From JAMIFN01 sp964544605 (GTDB lineage Bacteria > Pseudomonadota > Gammaproteobacteria > Burkholderiales > Burkholderiaceae_C), in NCBI GenBank assembly GCA_964544605.1, contig CAZJBX010000012.1, positions 1 through 64,000 of the forward strand: DNA of 64,000 bases, read 5' to 3'. Within the stretch, counting starts at the first letter, position 1, and each line of letters opens with the position of its first letter. Position numbers and translations under genes: made by a program. The notes under the pieces are model-generated. The model worked only from the letters and a program-made list of their open reading frames with translations, did not search any database and had not been told where the DNA came from. Shown here piece after piece: positions 1 to 9,279 of this stretch.

Positions 1-323
1 AGCAGTTCGTAGGGCGTTGCATGCAACGCCCCTACTGAGCCATTGCGGGCTTGACCCGCCATCTCCCCCCCTATCTAAGCGTCATGGCTGGCTTGACGCA
101 CCATCTCCCCCCTATCTAAGCGTCATGGCGGGCTTGACCCGCCATCTCCACCGCAGCGAAAGGCTCAGATTGCGGCTCGGCGGCGGCAATGACGCGAGTA
201 GGGCTGGGGGCACGGCAGGCTGCGCCCGCCTTGCCATGACGGCATTCGGTAAAACCTCGTCATGCCACAGCAGTTCGTAGGGCGTTGCATGCAACGCCCC
301 TACTGAGCCATTGCGGGCTTGAC
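1..323. repeat. REP-like palindromic repeat cluster, no gene
   Basis: No credible coding region lies here. Bases 1-55 recur identically at 269-323. Each copy contains the perfect 20-base palindrome GGGCGTTGCATGCAACGCCC (12-31 and 280-299). Between the copies, a stretch beginning CTATCTAAGCGTCATGG occurs twice with a 41-base period (71 and 112). Further hairpin cores of the form GCGGG-CTTGA-CCCGC lie at 45-59 and within 125-144. The pattern fits intergenic REP or MITE-type elements common in proteobacterial chromosomes. Which mobilising enzyme would act on them is unknown. Confidence 0.75.
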
Positions 324-337
324 GCGCTGTAGTCCTC

Positions 338-371
338 AAAAAAAACGGGCGAACACAAGGATCGCCCGTTT
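338..371 (-). terminator. Rho-independent terminator of the pilus operon
   Basis: On the minus strand an ACGGGCGA/TCGCCCGT stem with a loop of about nine bases is followed by a run of eight Ts (338-345 as As on plus). It sits about 65 bases after the pilE stop codon and closes the pilY1-to-pilE operon. Confidence 0.85.
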
Positions 372-435
372 GTGGAAGATGCGTGCTTGGTTTGAGGTTT
401 GCAATAAAAGGCAAACCCTTCAAACCCAGCTCAAC

Positions 436-936
436 TTAGCGCCAGCACCTGTCGTAATCAACGCCACTGACCGTACCTGTTAATGGCGATGTATTAACAG
501 CCACTGTTGCACTCTTACCCACACCACCAGCCTGTGCTTTGCTGTTGAGTAAAAAGCCTTGACAGCGATCATTTGCCATACCGTTAACAGGTTTCGCAGC
601 AATGGCAAACGCAGGCGGCTTGTCATTGGCGGTCTCAATAACCACAGTGATATCGTATTTCTTCTGGCTGGCAGATGCATTTTTAGGGCATGTTTTATAA
701 GCCGCTGGGAAGGTGGCTGCTGAACTAGGCAAAAATTCATTCACATTGGAAAAGTTGCGTTGTTGCAGCAGTGCAATTTCATTGACCACGGTGCGGCAGT
801 CTGCCCTGTGGCCTTTGTTGACATGCTCTTTGTAACTGGGCAGTGCCACAGCAGCCAAGATGCCGATGATGGCGATCACGATCATCAATTCAATCAGGGT
901 AAAGCCTCGGCTGAGGATGTTTTTACTTTGTGTCAT
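436..936 (-). CDS. pilE: Type IV minor pilin, PilE-like
   Basis: A 166-residue pilin-like protein. The N-terminus has a short basic leader, then the prepilin peptidase site G^FTLIE followed by a long hydrophobic helix (MIVIAIIGILAAVALPSY), the classic type IV pilin signature with Glu at +5. The C-terminal part is a small globular domain with several cysteines, including a C-terminal RCW that probably forms a disulphide. It is the last gene of the minor pilin operon, 21 bases after pilX, and a terminator follows. In Pseudomonas-type systems PilE is a minor pilin that helps prime pilus assembly. The ComP/PilE-like assignment comes from operon position, so major versus minor role is inferred. 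Confidence 0.85.
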   Translation of the reverse strand: MTQSKNILSRGFTLIELMIVIAIIGILAAVALPSYKEHVNKGHRADCRTVVNEIALLQQRNFSNVNEFLPSSAATFPAAYKTCPKNASASQKKYDITVVIETANDKPPAFAIAAKPVNGMANDRCQGFLLNSKAQAGGVGKSATVAVNTSPLTGTVSGVDYDRCWR

Positions 937-957
937 GTTTAATGCCTTCTAAGCCAT

Positions 958-1512
958 TTAGGATTCAGGGGTAATCACAGACTGCAACCAAACCTCTGCA
1001 CCTGTTTTTGTTTTTTCCTGATTTTGGCTGGTGAATTTAACATCATTCCCTAAGCCGCGAGCAGTAATTAAATAGCTGTTGCTACCCATTTTCTGCACGA
1101 TACATTGAGGTGAGTTTTTCAATTCACCCGCATTCAAACTGGTCCATTCCCCTGCTGGTATATCAATTCGATGTGTTGCCCCAGAGCGCCAATTGCTTTT
1201 CTGTCGCCATAGGGCTGAGGTGTCATTTTCATTGGTGACTGCGGGAGATTCGATGACTTTGGTATGAAATGCTTGCCACCTGCTGCCTGAGCCTTCTGCG
1301 TTCTCAATCGCCACTTCCTCACACACGCGCAAGGCCAGCTCTGCCGCTTGCTGGGCCGTGGCGTTGCTGCGCTGGCTTTGCATCATTTTCTCTGAGCTGG
1401 TGGAGCTGCCAATGGCCCAAATACCAATGATGGAAATAACCACCAACAACACCAAAGCCAAGGGCAAAACCACACCTTGCTGGGTTGAGATCAACTTTTT
1501 TTGCATTTTCAT
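958..1512 (-). CDS. pilX: Type IV pilus minor pilin PilX
   Basis: About 184 residues. The N-terminus MKMQKKLISTQQG^VVLPLALVLLVV is a prepilin-like leader and helix of the PilX N-terminal family, followed by a Gln/Ala-rich segment ending near QQAAELALR that is typical of PilX. I chose the start at 1512 because AGGAAGG lies a few bases upstream, whereas an upstream in-frame start at 1554 has no such site. It follows pilW by 59 bases and precedes pilE. In the family, PilX cooperates with PilV, PilW and PilY1 in the tip or priming complex of the pilus. Confidence 0.85.
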   Translation of the reverse strand: MKMQKKLISTQQGVVLPLALVLLVVISIIGIWAIGSSTSSEKMMQSQRSNATAQQAAELALRVCEEVAIENAEGSGSRWQAFHTKVIESPAVTNENDTSALWRQKSNWRSGATHRIDIPAGEWTSLNAGELKNSPQCIVQKMGSNSYLITARGLGNDVKFTSQNQEKTKTGAEVWLQSVITPES

Positions 1513-1571
1513 ATTGAACCTTCCTGTTTTATCGCTACAAAAATCGCTCTGCATTTGGGCTGCATTCCTAT

Positions 1572-2501
1572 TTATTCCACAGCCAAAGGCATGGCGGCAC
1601 GGTTGCGCACCTGCGCAGTGGTAATGAACGCGCGGCGCATGTGATTGTCTGGCGCATCAACAAGAGCACCAGCGCAGTCGATGTATTTTTTGCTTGTGCT
1701 ACTGCCATCGAGAAGGGGGTCAGGGCTGCGCATGAGCACACAAATTTTGACGCTCAAAACTTTGCCCCATTTGTGTGAACGACTGGTGCCGCCTGGGGCT
1801 GGGTCATTGTCAAGCTGAGTTGCCGTGCGGTAGGTGACGATTTGTGTGTCTTGGCGACTGTTGCTGGATGCCACACCATACCAAAACTGCACGGATTCAA
1901 CATTCTCGATCAGGGGTTGCAAAGCGGGGGAACCTGTACCTGGGTGGGCTTGGCAGGCCAGCTCTGGAGGGGTGTTGGTCGTGACGACATAGCGCGCATC
2001 AGACAAATAAATATTGCCACCACCCGTGACTTCGCTGACAGTGGTGTTCTGCAGAGCGCCACCAACACAATTGGTCGGAACGCCCGCACTGGTCGGGATG
2101 GTGTTGAGATTGTCCGCCTCGTAGCGAAGCGCAATAGCGGCAGAGCTGCCAGTGGCTGCACAGGTGAGATCATCGAAAGGGCGACTCAAATCAGCAAAGC
2201 CTGTGTCACAACCAAAAATAGGCGTGCCTGAGAAATGGCGTTTCATCACGCCGCTATCTTCCTTGGTGTTGGAGTAACCGGCCATGCGAATTTGTTGTTG
2301 CAGGAGGTTGAGCACCAGCATGGCCTCCTCGGACATAACGGCATCGGCCTCACTGGCTTTGGCACCACGGCTGCTGTTGCTCATGACCAAGAGCACGCTG
2401 GTCATGAGCAAAATGCCAATGGCCAAGGCAATGAGGAGTTCGAGCAGGGTGAAACCCGCTTGGCGTTGTGGGTAGTGGTGTTGCACGCTTGGCTCCCTCA
2501 T
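1572..2501 (-). CDS. pilW: Type IV pilus minor pilin PilW
   Basis: About 309 residues. The leader ends at QAG^FTLLELLIALAIGILLMTSVLLVMSNS, a prepilin cleavage site plus transmembrane helix, followed by a long periplasmic domain as in PilW. The ATG at 2501 overlaps the pilV stop codon in an ATGA arrangement, implying translational coupling, and AAGGTGG precedes it, so I prefer it to the in-frame codon at 2525. In the family PilW is a minor pilin that links PilX/PilY1 to the pilus priming complex. The conserved operon supports the assignment. Confidence 0.87.
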   Translation of the reverse strand: MREPSVQHHYPQRQAGFTLLELLIALAIGILLMTSVLLVMSNSSRGAKASEADAVMSEEAMLVLNLLQQQIRMAGYSNTKEDSGVMKRHFSGTPIFGCDTGFADLSRPFDDLTCAATGSSAAIALRYEADNLNTIPTSAGVPTNCVGGALQNTTVSEVTGGGNIYLSDARYVVTTNTPPELACQAHPGTGSPALQPLIENVESVQFWYGVASSNSRQDTQIVTYRTATQLDNDPAPGGTSRSHKWGKVLSVKICVLMRSPDPLLDGSSTSKKYIDCAGALVDAPDNHMRRAFITTAQVRNRAAMPLAVE

Positions 2502-3070
2502 ATGGCCACCTTGAAGAACATACATTTGCTGCCTGTGATTTCAGTCACACCAGATGGACAACCAGATGGCGCTGCATTGAACAGATCCACCGAGGACTCT
2601 TGCTCCAACCAGTTGATCCAGACATTCATGGTGCGCAAGCCACCAGCATCGCCCGGTGCGGGGGCCGCTGTTTCAACATAGACCCGACCGCGCGGTAGGC
2701 GGCGCGAGACCTCCAGCACCCAATCTTCTTGGTCGTATGTGGCCATTGCATCGGCAGCGGCATTGTTATTGGCGGGGCTCAGGCCGGGCAAGCTGGGGCC
2801 ACTGGTGGGCAAGGTGTAGCTCAGGCCATTCTTAATCTCATAGCCGCCGCGATCAAAGCCATGCAAATTAGCGCGGGCGCGTTCAGCATAGTCATTCACC
2901 AGCATGGTGCCGACGCCGCGAATTTGTGACATTTTGTTGTGGGCTGTGGCCGATACGGTGAGGCCAGCCATGGCCAATAGGCCAATGGTTAAGAGCAAAA
3001 TGGCGACCAGGACCTCAATCAGGGCCACGCCTTTTTGCGTACTGGGCATCAGCTTGGTTTGTGCATACAT
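2498..3070 (-). CDS. pilV: Type IV pilus modification/minor pilin PilV
   Basis: 190 residues. The leader MYAQTKLMPSTQKG^VALIEVLVAILLL ends in a prepilin peptidase site followed by the conserved VALIEVLVA helix of the PilV family. AGGAGA lies at suitable distance upstream of the ATG at 3070. The stop codon overlaps pilW. The rest of the protein is an Ala/Gly-rich globular domain ending CMFFKVAI. PilV is a minor pilin needed with FimT/FimU, PilW, PilX and PilE for initiation of pilus assembly. Confidence 0.88.
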   Translation of the reverse strand: MYAQTKLMPSTQKGVALIEVLVAILLLTIGLLAMAGLTVSATAHNKMSQIRGVGTMLVNDYAERARANLHGFDRGGYEIKNGLSYTLPTSGPSLPGLSPANNNAAADAMATYDQEDWVLEVSRRLPRGRVYVETAAPAPGDAGGLRTMNVWINWLEQESSVDLFNAAPSGCPSGVTEITGSKCMFFKVAI

Positions 3071-3089
3071 GCTGCGTCTCCTGCTGTTT

Positions 3090-3656
3090 TTATTTGCATT
3101 TGGGGGGATTTTTAACTTTGTTTAAGCGCGCAGTACGGGCAACATTGACCGTGCATTGCACTTTGGGATTAGCGCCACCCAAGCTGGACTCAATCACAAA
3201 GTTGCCACTGGGGGGTGTTTGCAACAAGCCCTGCGCGACGAACTTGAGCTTGACGGAGGAAACGCCGTGCTCAAACTTGCCAACGCCAGGCAATTTGGCC
3301 TGCTGCAAGATAAGCTCATCAGTACCGTCGTTATAAGCATCGTTGTAGTTGTCATCAATAAAAGCCATCCAGCCATTGCTCCAGCTTTTGCCCGTATCGC
3401 AGCCTGTGCCCGCTGCGTTGGCTGGGCACAAAATAACGGGACGGGAGCGTTTGATGGCTTCGGCTTTGGCCAAGCGCACATCGCGGCTGAGGGTGTTGAT
3501 GGCGGCGTTGACGCGCCATTCAGCCACAAAGCTGGACATGGAGGGCGTGGCGATGGCGATCAAAATCGCCAAGATGGTGACGGTGACGAGCAGCTCAATG
3601 ATGGTGAAGCCGCCCTGTCGTTTGCCCGTCGCACTCTGAGGTGTTTGCGTTTGCAT
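3090..3656 (-). CDS. Type IV pilus minor pilin FimT/FimU (GspH family)
   Basis: 188 residues. After a short hydrophilic leader (MQTQTPQSATGKRQGG) comes the prepilin motif G^FTIIELLVTVTILAILIAIATPS, then VNAAINTLSRDVRLAKAEAIKRSRPVILCP, a segment characteristic of the GspH/FimT/FimU pseudopilins. The start at 3656 has an AGGATGA-like ribosome site; an upstream in-frame codon at 3731 would overlap pilY1 and lengthen the leader abnormally. Some FimT proteins bind DNA during natural transformation, but nothing here shows whether this one does. It lies 35 bases after pilY1. Confidence 0.85.
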   Translation of the reverse strand: MQTQTPQSATGKRQGGFTIIELLVTVTILAILIAIATPSMSSFVAEWRVNAAINTLSRDVRLAKAEAIKRSRPVILCPANAAGTGCDTGKSWSNGWMAFIDDNYNDAYNDGTDELILQQAKLPGVGKFEHGVSSVKLKFVAQGLLQTPPSGNFVIESSLGGANPKVQCTVNVARTARLNKVKNPPKCK

Positions 3657-3691
3657 TATTGGGTCATCCTTGTTTTGTCTCGGCCAGTAGC

Positions 3692-6600
3692 TTAACGCAA
3701 ACTGGCGGGCAAATGCTGGATGGGACGCCAAGTGCGGTACCAGCCTGTGTTGCCACGGCCATCACCCACAAGAATGGAGCCCATGACACCGGTGATATAG
3801 CCCGTTTCACCAGTGGCCTTATCGCGCACCAAGAGGTCGATGTCGCCAGCTTTGGCATCACCCACGCCCGCTTTCAGGTTGGCATCATAGAGGTTGCTGT
3901 TGGGATCACGGCGGTTGGTGGTAACGGTTGAGCGGGTAAAGCCCCCTTCAGGCAGGTAAACCACAGAGAACTGATCGAGTTTTTTGTCGCCATCTTGGTC
4001 AAAGGCGCGGCGCAGGCTGCCAGTGAGGGCGTCAATGCCGTACATCACATTCACGGCCCCCGCACTGGCCGTGCAGGAGTCTTCAAGGATGGCGGATTTG
4101 TTCATCACCACACTGGTGAAGAAGACTGTGCTGCCAATGTTGGCGGGGTCGCCCACGACGCGCTCGCCTGTGGTGCCGGGCAGTTTGCCCATATCAATCT
4201 TCCAACCACGGTGTTGGCTCCAGTTCACAGGTTTGTTGGTGACGCGGTAGTAGGTGTGGCCCGCAGATTTGCCTGTGCCCGCAGTGGCGGAGTCCAGCTC
4301 AATCTCTTGTTGCACCAAGCTGGTGGTTCCGCCAGCGCCCAAGTTGTAGGCTTGATCAGGCTCACCGATGCCGATGTTGTCCCAGATGCCGTAGATGCTT
4401 TGCGTGCTGGTGTTGCTCAGGTGGTCTTCATCAAGCAAGATGCCTGTGGCAAAGGTGACGATGGTGCCGCATTTGCCAGGGCCTTGGGTTTGGCAAGCAT
4501 GGCCATTGCTGCCTGGGTGGGCCTGCCACGCTGGGGCGGCGTAAATGGGCTGGTTGCCTTGGGTGGTGAACAAGGGGCGGTTGTTAGAAACACCCCATTG
4601 GCTGGGCGAGCCAGAGAGCTTGAAGCGCCACATATTGCCGTTGGCATCGCCCGCATAGGCGGCCACAATTTGGCGCTTGGCGTTGAGCACAGCGGTGACA
4701 CCGCCCAAACCGATGTCCGAAACATAGGTGGAGGGCAAGGCGATGAATTTGAGTTCTTCACCTGTTAGGGCGTCCAGCACATACAAACCTGCCGCACCCG
4801 TGTTGGCGTAGTGGCCGCTGTTGACCAAAAGAATGGCTTTGCCCTCAGTGGTGATGCCCGCAGCAGCACCATTGGTGACATGGCCCATATGGGCGTAGGT
4901 TTTCTCCCATTTGTAGTCGCTGGCGCTGGGAATGCGATCGGGTTTGCTGCCTGTGTTCAAAGGTGAGTTGAAGGCAAATACGGCCTTACCGCCACGGCCT
5001 GTGCTGCCAAAAACCATTTGCTTCCAGGCGCTGCCGTCCCACATATCGTGCTCAACCAAGGGGCCGTCAACCAAGTATTCAAAGCTGTAGCTGGGCTTGG
5101 CGAAGTCTTGCAGCTTGGGCATGGTGTCTTTGATGAGGTAGGCGGCAACTTCAGCACCGGGCTGAATTTTTGCTCCGCTGGCGTTGCGGATTTCTTCGCC
5201 GTCATTCTCATCAGCGCCGTTGATGACATGCACCACGCCTGCGTTGGTGGCGGCGTAGATGATTTCAGGCGTTTCGTTCTTTTTCTTGAAGAAATCCACA
5301 TAGCTGTCTTTGGCCGCAGCGGGCAGGCCAGAGGCCGTGCGGCCATAGCCCATGTTCTGGCGGCTGCCCACCAAAAGCGGCGCCGAGTTCACGGATGAGG
5401 CCATCATGCTACTGCGCTGACGCATGAGTGCGCCGTTGGCATCGGTTTGCGTGTCGTCCCCCAAGAGGTAGCGCAAGAAGCTGCTGTCGGTTTTGAGCTT
5501 GCCGTTGCCGTTAAGCGCGGCTTTAAGGCCATTGGGCAAGCCACTGAGTTGGGTGTTTTGCGTGATCACAACGCGCTCATCAGCAGCACCGTCTAGGGCA
5601 AAAAACCTGCGCGTGCTGGCGCTGGGGATTTTGTCGGATGCACTCCAGACCGCCTCGCCGTCTTTGCCATCAGCATCTAGGCGCACGGCATCAATCTGGC
5701 CGCTGTTGTCAATGGTTTTGTAGTCTGCCGTGTATTTGATGCGACCCGCCAAATCATCGCTGGTGCTGGACGAGCCTGTGAGGGCCACACCCGCATCTTT
5801 ACCGCTGGAGTTGAGGATGTCAGAGAGGATAAGGTCAAAGGTGCGGCGCACATCGTCTGGCGTGGTCACGCTATAGCCTGCGCCACCGCCTGTAAAGCCA
5901 GCTTGAATAAAGTCATCAATGCGGCCTTGCTCGTCTGTATTACTGGTGACATCTGTTGCCCAAGTTGGTTTGGTGGCAGAGCTGCCCAGGCTGATGTAGT
6001 TGCGTTTGTAATCTTCAATTTGCTTGAAGGTCAAGCCCTTTGTGGCTCCAGGAAGTTCCCCTGTCGGGCGAATGAGATAGCCTACAGTGTAAGTGGCCAT
6101 ATTCTGCCAAGTGGTGGGCTGACCCATGCGAGGCTGAATTTCATTGGCAGTATCGGGGCGCAAATCTTTGTGCCAGAAATATTTGGCTGTCAAGTCAGAT
6201 AAGCTACCCTTTACTTTTGCATTGGGGTTACCAAATGGCGTGTAGAGCTTGCGGCCTACTTCAGTGTTACTATAGCCTTTCGCTATGTATTTTGTAAAGC
6301 CGCCAATAAAGGGCGTAGATGGCGCAGCAGCAATCACAGAAGCATCGGCATAATCATGCTCAGTTGTGATGGTTTCCGTACCTTGGTTCCAGGCACCATC
6401 GGAGAACAAGATATTGAAAGAGCGGCGGCAGCTCAGTTCAGAATTATTTGCACTGGCTAACCTAGAGGGGTCTTGTGCCCAAGGGTTTTCTTTGGCCGCA
6501 GTGATCGTCGGATTCTTCCCACCTGAAGATTTACTTTCTAATGCAAAGTAATCGGCCACCCGGTCAACTGAGTTATGCAGAGGCGTGCCACCGATAGGGA

Positions 6601-7783
6601 ATGAGCCGTGACCATAAAGCCAGTCGTATAGCGCCTTATTGTTTGCCCTACTCGATAGGCGAACGCCACGAAACTTAATTGCATTTGAATCAATACCGAT
6701 AAAGGCATTGTTCGCGCTCTGTCCTTCGTTGATATTGTAGTAACCGATACGAAGTGACTCGCGGTAGTCATCATTGGCCAAAGCAATCCCGATGGCGGTA
6801 GCTACTGCTGGCGCACGGAATGCATAGTAACGGTACCAGTTAAGAATGTTCTGGCGCTCAGCGGCGGCACTACAGTGTGTGGCATTGGCGCCGCAATCTG
6901 TGCGCTGATGGTTGCTCGGCAACTTCACAGCAGTAGTGCGACTGAGCGTAATTTCTTCGATTTGAGATATATTCCCCCACAGGCAGCCTGTTTCCTGCTT
7001 ACTGGTATTGTATACTGGCGTATCACAAACAACCCAAGTGAATGCCGAATTGGCGCTGCTGCTGGTGTGCTCCTCAATTTTTGGAACCATCGTCTTTAAT
7101 TGACTGTAAGCAGGATTATAGCCTGCATTATTACAATTGCTGCGCGTATTCCAATAACCACCCAGGTAACTATAATTATTTGTTTTTGCCGAATCATCAG
7201 AGCAGAAAGTGGTTTCTGCTGTGTTTTGATTACTTATAAAGCGGATGTTATCTGTCACGGGCAAGGCTTGGCCATACTCATTAACCCGTGGGGAGTAAGT
7301 TAAACGAGGGTTGTAAAAAATAGGGTTTACATCTGCTGACCGCATCGCGTACCAAGTGGTATTTGATGCAGGATCTTTGACTTTTGTATTGGAGTTTTGT
7401 CTATAGCTTGAGCTTGTATAACCAATCCTTGTATAGCAAGTCCGATCGTTTGCATACCAGCCCTGTACCCACCGCGCATTACCAGACTTTGAGCTATCCC
7501 AGCCATAAAGAGGTGCTTCACACCAATACTTTTCATCTGGCAAGGTCGCAGAGTTAATAGCATAAGTCTCATGATAAGGAAAGGCCATAGACCCCGAGTT
7601 ATCCAGCGTGATCATGACATTGGGCTTGGCCCCCGTGACTGAAGACAGCAAAGGCTTTTGTGAGGGCGCAATGGCCGCATGGGCCGTGCCCAAGGCCAAG
7701 AGGCCCAGGCCCAAGGCCAGTGAGAAGCCAGAGGGCAAGAGGGCGCGCAAGGGCTGTTGCAGGGTGTGTGGTGTGGTGTTCAT
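3692..7783 (-). CDS. pilY1: Type IV pilus tip adhesin/biogenesis protein PilY1
   Basis: About 1363 residues, within the usual size range. A signal peptide ends near residue 37 (LGTAHA^A). A von Willebrand A-type domain begins at NVMITLDNSGSM, where D61-N-S-G-S65 is a MIDAS metal site. The C-terminal third has the PilY1 beta-propeller region, with a likely calcium loop DQDGDKKLDQ close to the end. ATG at 7783 is preceded by AGGAGCC; the in-frame codon at 7822 lacks a site. It is the first gene of the operon, although PilY1 often follows PilX. The part encoded from about 5900 to 7600 is richer in A and T than the rest, which may reflect recombination in the variable adhesin head. PilY1 acts at the pilus tip in adhesion and assembly. 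Confidence 0.9.
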   Translation of the reverse strand: MNTTPHTLQQPLRALLPSGFSLALGLGLLALGTAHAAIAPSQKPLLSSVTGAKPNVMITLDNSGSMAFPYHETYAINSATLPDEKYWCEAPLYGWDSSKSGNARWVQGWYANDRTCYTRIGYTSSSYRQNSNTKVKDPASNTTWYAMRSADVNPIFYNPRLTYSPRVNEYGQALPVTDNIRFISNQNTAETTFCSDDSAKTNNYSYLGGYWNTRSNCNNAGYNPAYSQLKTMVPKIEEHTSSSANSAFTWVVCDTPVYNTSKQETGCLWGNISQIEEITLSRTTAVKLPSNHQRTDCGANATHCSAAAERQNILNWYRYYAFRAPAVATAIGIALANDDYRESLRIGYYNINEGQSANNAFIGIDSNAIKFRGVRLSSRANNKALYDWLYGHGSFPIGGTPLHNSVDRVADYFALESKSSGGKNPTITAAKENPWAQDPSRLASANNSELSCRRSFNILFSDGAWNQGTETITTEHDYADASVIAAAPSTPFIGGFTKYIAKGYSNTEVGRKLYTPFGNPNAKVKGSLSDLTAKYFWHKDLRPDTANEIQPRMGQPTTWQNMATYTVGYLIRPTGELPGATKGLTFKQIEDYKRNYISLGSSATKPTWATDVTSNTDEQGRIDDFIQAGFTGGGAGYSVTTPDDVRRTFDLILSDILNSSGKDAGVALTGSSSTSDDLAGRIKYTADYKTIDNSGQIDAVRLDADGKDGEAVWSASDKIPSASTRRFFALDGAADERVVITQNTQLSGLPNGLKAALNGNGKLKTDSSFLRYLLGDDTQTDANGALMRQRSSMMASSVNSAPLLVGSRQNMGYGRTASGLPAAAKDSYVDFFKKKNETPEIIYAATNAGVVHVINGADENDGEEIRNASGAKIQPGAEVAAYLIKDTMPKLQDFAKPSYSFEYLVDGPLVEHDMWDGSAWKQMVFGSTGRGGKAVFAFNSPLNTGSKPDRIPSASDYKWEKTYAHMGHVTNGAAAGITTEGKAILLVNSGHYANTGAAGLYVLDALTGEELKFIALPSTYVSDIGLGGVTAVLNAKRQIVAAYAGDANGNMWRFKLSGSPSQWGVSNNRPLFTTQGNQPIYAAPAWQAHPGSNGHACQTQGPGKCGTIVTFATGILLDEDHLSNTSTQSIYGIWDNIGIGEPDQAYNLGAGGTTSLVQQEIELDSATAGTGKSAGHTYYRVTNKPVNWSQHRGWKIDMGKLPGTTGERVVGDPANIGSTVFFTSVVMNKSAILEDSCTASAGAVNVMYGIDALTGSLRRAFDQDGDKKLDQFSVVYLPEGGFTRSTVTTNRRDPNSNLYDANLKAGVGDAKAGDIDLLVRDKATGETGYITGVMGSILVGDGRGNTGWYRTWRPIQHLPASLR

Positions 7784-8037
7784 AAACGGCTCCTGTTCGG
7801 AGTGGGGCCAAGCTGGGCGCATACAACTGAGGGCGCACGGCCTGACTCAAGGGTCATCAATGGCGCTAATGTAGCCCCTTCCATTTGCCCCAAACGCTGT
7901 GGCCAGATAAACGCCGCTGGAAATACGACATTCGGCACACTTGGCTAAAATTGCTGGGCTTTTTCGTTTCATTTTCACGCTACGGCCAGCCCCCATTTTT
8001 GCAGCAGGCTGGGGTTACGCCGCTCTGGCAGTCTCTT

Positions 8038-9279
8038 ATGTCTTTTGATTTCCCCCACTTTCATGATGCCCCTTACACCCAGTGGGAGGCGGCCCGTAGC
8101 CCTGAGGGGCTGAGCTGGAGTGCGGATTTTTTTGGCGGGGCGTGGTTGGTCAGCTCTTATGCTTTGGCCGAGGCGGTGCTGCGCGATACGGCGCATTTTT
8201 CAGCCGCACGCACGGGCGCTTGGGTGGGTAGCGCGAGCGCTGCTGAGGCCGAAAGCCCTGCCACTGGCAAGCAGGGGCAGTTGGCGTTTCAGGCTTTGTT
8301 TGCGCGGGCCATGCTGTTTGTGGATGGGGCCGAGCACCGCCGTTTGCGCGGTTTGATGCAAGATTTCTTTAAAGCCAGTGAGCTGGAGCGCCTGCGCGGT
8401 TTTGTGCAAGCGCGGATTGAGGCGCGTTGTGCCGATATTGAGGCGCGTTATGGCGCTGATGAGGCTTTTGATTGGATAGCGGAGTTGGCGCGGCCTTTGC
8501 CCTCTGAGGTGATGGTGGAATTTTTGGGCCTGCGCGATGTGACGGCCGCCGAGTATGCGGATTTTGCGCGCTGGTCGCATGATTTGGCCGCCTTTATTGG
8601 CGCACCTGTGGCCCATGCTGCGGTGTGGCGGGCGGCGCTGCGCAGTTTGTTGCAGTTGGCCAGCTTCTTCCGCCGTGTGTTTGTGCAGGGCCGTGTGGCC
8701 GATGGGGCCTTACTGAAGGCGCTGGAGCGGGCTTTCAAGCAAGGCCAGCTAGAGAGCGAGAATGAGTTGATTGCACAGGCGGCGATGCTGCTGTTTGCCG
8801 GACATGAGACGACGCGGCATTTGCTGGGCACGGGTGTGCTGCATATGTTGCAGCAGCCTGCGGCGTGGCAGGCTTTGCAGGCCGAGCCTGAGCTGGCCGC
8901 CAGTGCGGTACGAGAGTTGCTGCGCTTTGAGCCGCCCGTGCAGTACACGGCCCGCCGCGTGTGCCAAGAGACGGTGCTGGGCGGGCAGAAGCTGGCGCGC
9001 AATGATTTGGTGATTGTGAGTTTGGCGCAGGCTTTGCGCGATGCGGCCCGCTTTGAGCAGCCGCAGGTGCTGGATGTGGCGCGCAGCAATGGCAGTATGT
9101 TGGCCTTTGGCTCAGGGCCGCATATTTGCATCGGTGCGGCGCTGACGCAGTTGGAGGCGGAGCTGACTTTGGCCCACATCAGCCGCCGTTGGCCGAATTT
9201 GCGCCTCATCAGCCATGCATGGGACAGGAGCAGCGTGACCTACCGTGGCCTGCAAAGCCTTTATGTGGCCAGGGGGTAG
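8038..9279 (+). CDS. Cytochrome P450
   Basis: About 413 residues, typical for a soluble bacterial class I P450. The I-helix oxygen-binding motif is AGHETT (254-259), the ExxR motif is E293-L-L-R296, and the haem loop is FGSGPHICIG with the thiolate Cys364. The start at 8038 (MSFDFPHFHDAP) matches family length, but no strong ribosome site is visible and an in-frame codon at 7885 would add 51 residues. Its 3' end overlaps the convergent CNNM gene by 19 bases. No ferredoxin or ferredoxin reductase lies beside it, so redox partners must be encoded elsewhere. The substrate cannot be told from sequence. Confidence 0.93.
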   Translation: MSFDFPHFHDAPYTQWEAARSPEGLSWSADFFGGAWLVSSYALAEAVLRDTAHFSAARTGAWVGSASAAEAESPATGKQGQLAFQALFARAMLFVDGAEHRRLRGLMQDFFKASELERLRGFVQARIEARCADIEARYGADEAFDWIAELARPLPSEVMVEFLGLRDVTAAEYADFARWSHDLAAFIGAPVAHAAVWRAALRSLLQLASFFRRVFVQGRVADGALLKALERAFKQGQLESENELIAQAAMLLFAGHETTRHLLGTGVLHMLQQPAAWQALQAEPELAASAVRELLRFEPPVQYTARRVCQETVLGGQKLARNDLVIVSLAQALRDAARFEQPQVLDVARSNGSMLAFGSGPHICIGAALTQLEAELTLAHISRRWPNLRLISHAWDRSSVTYRGLQSLYVARG

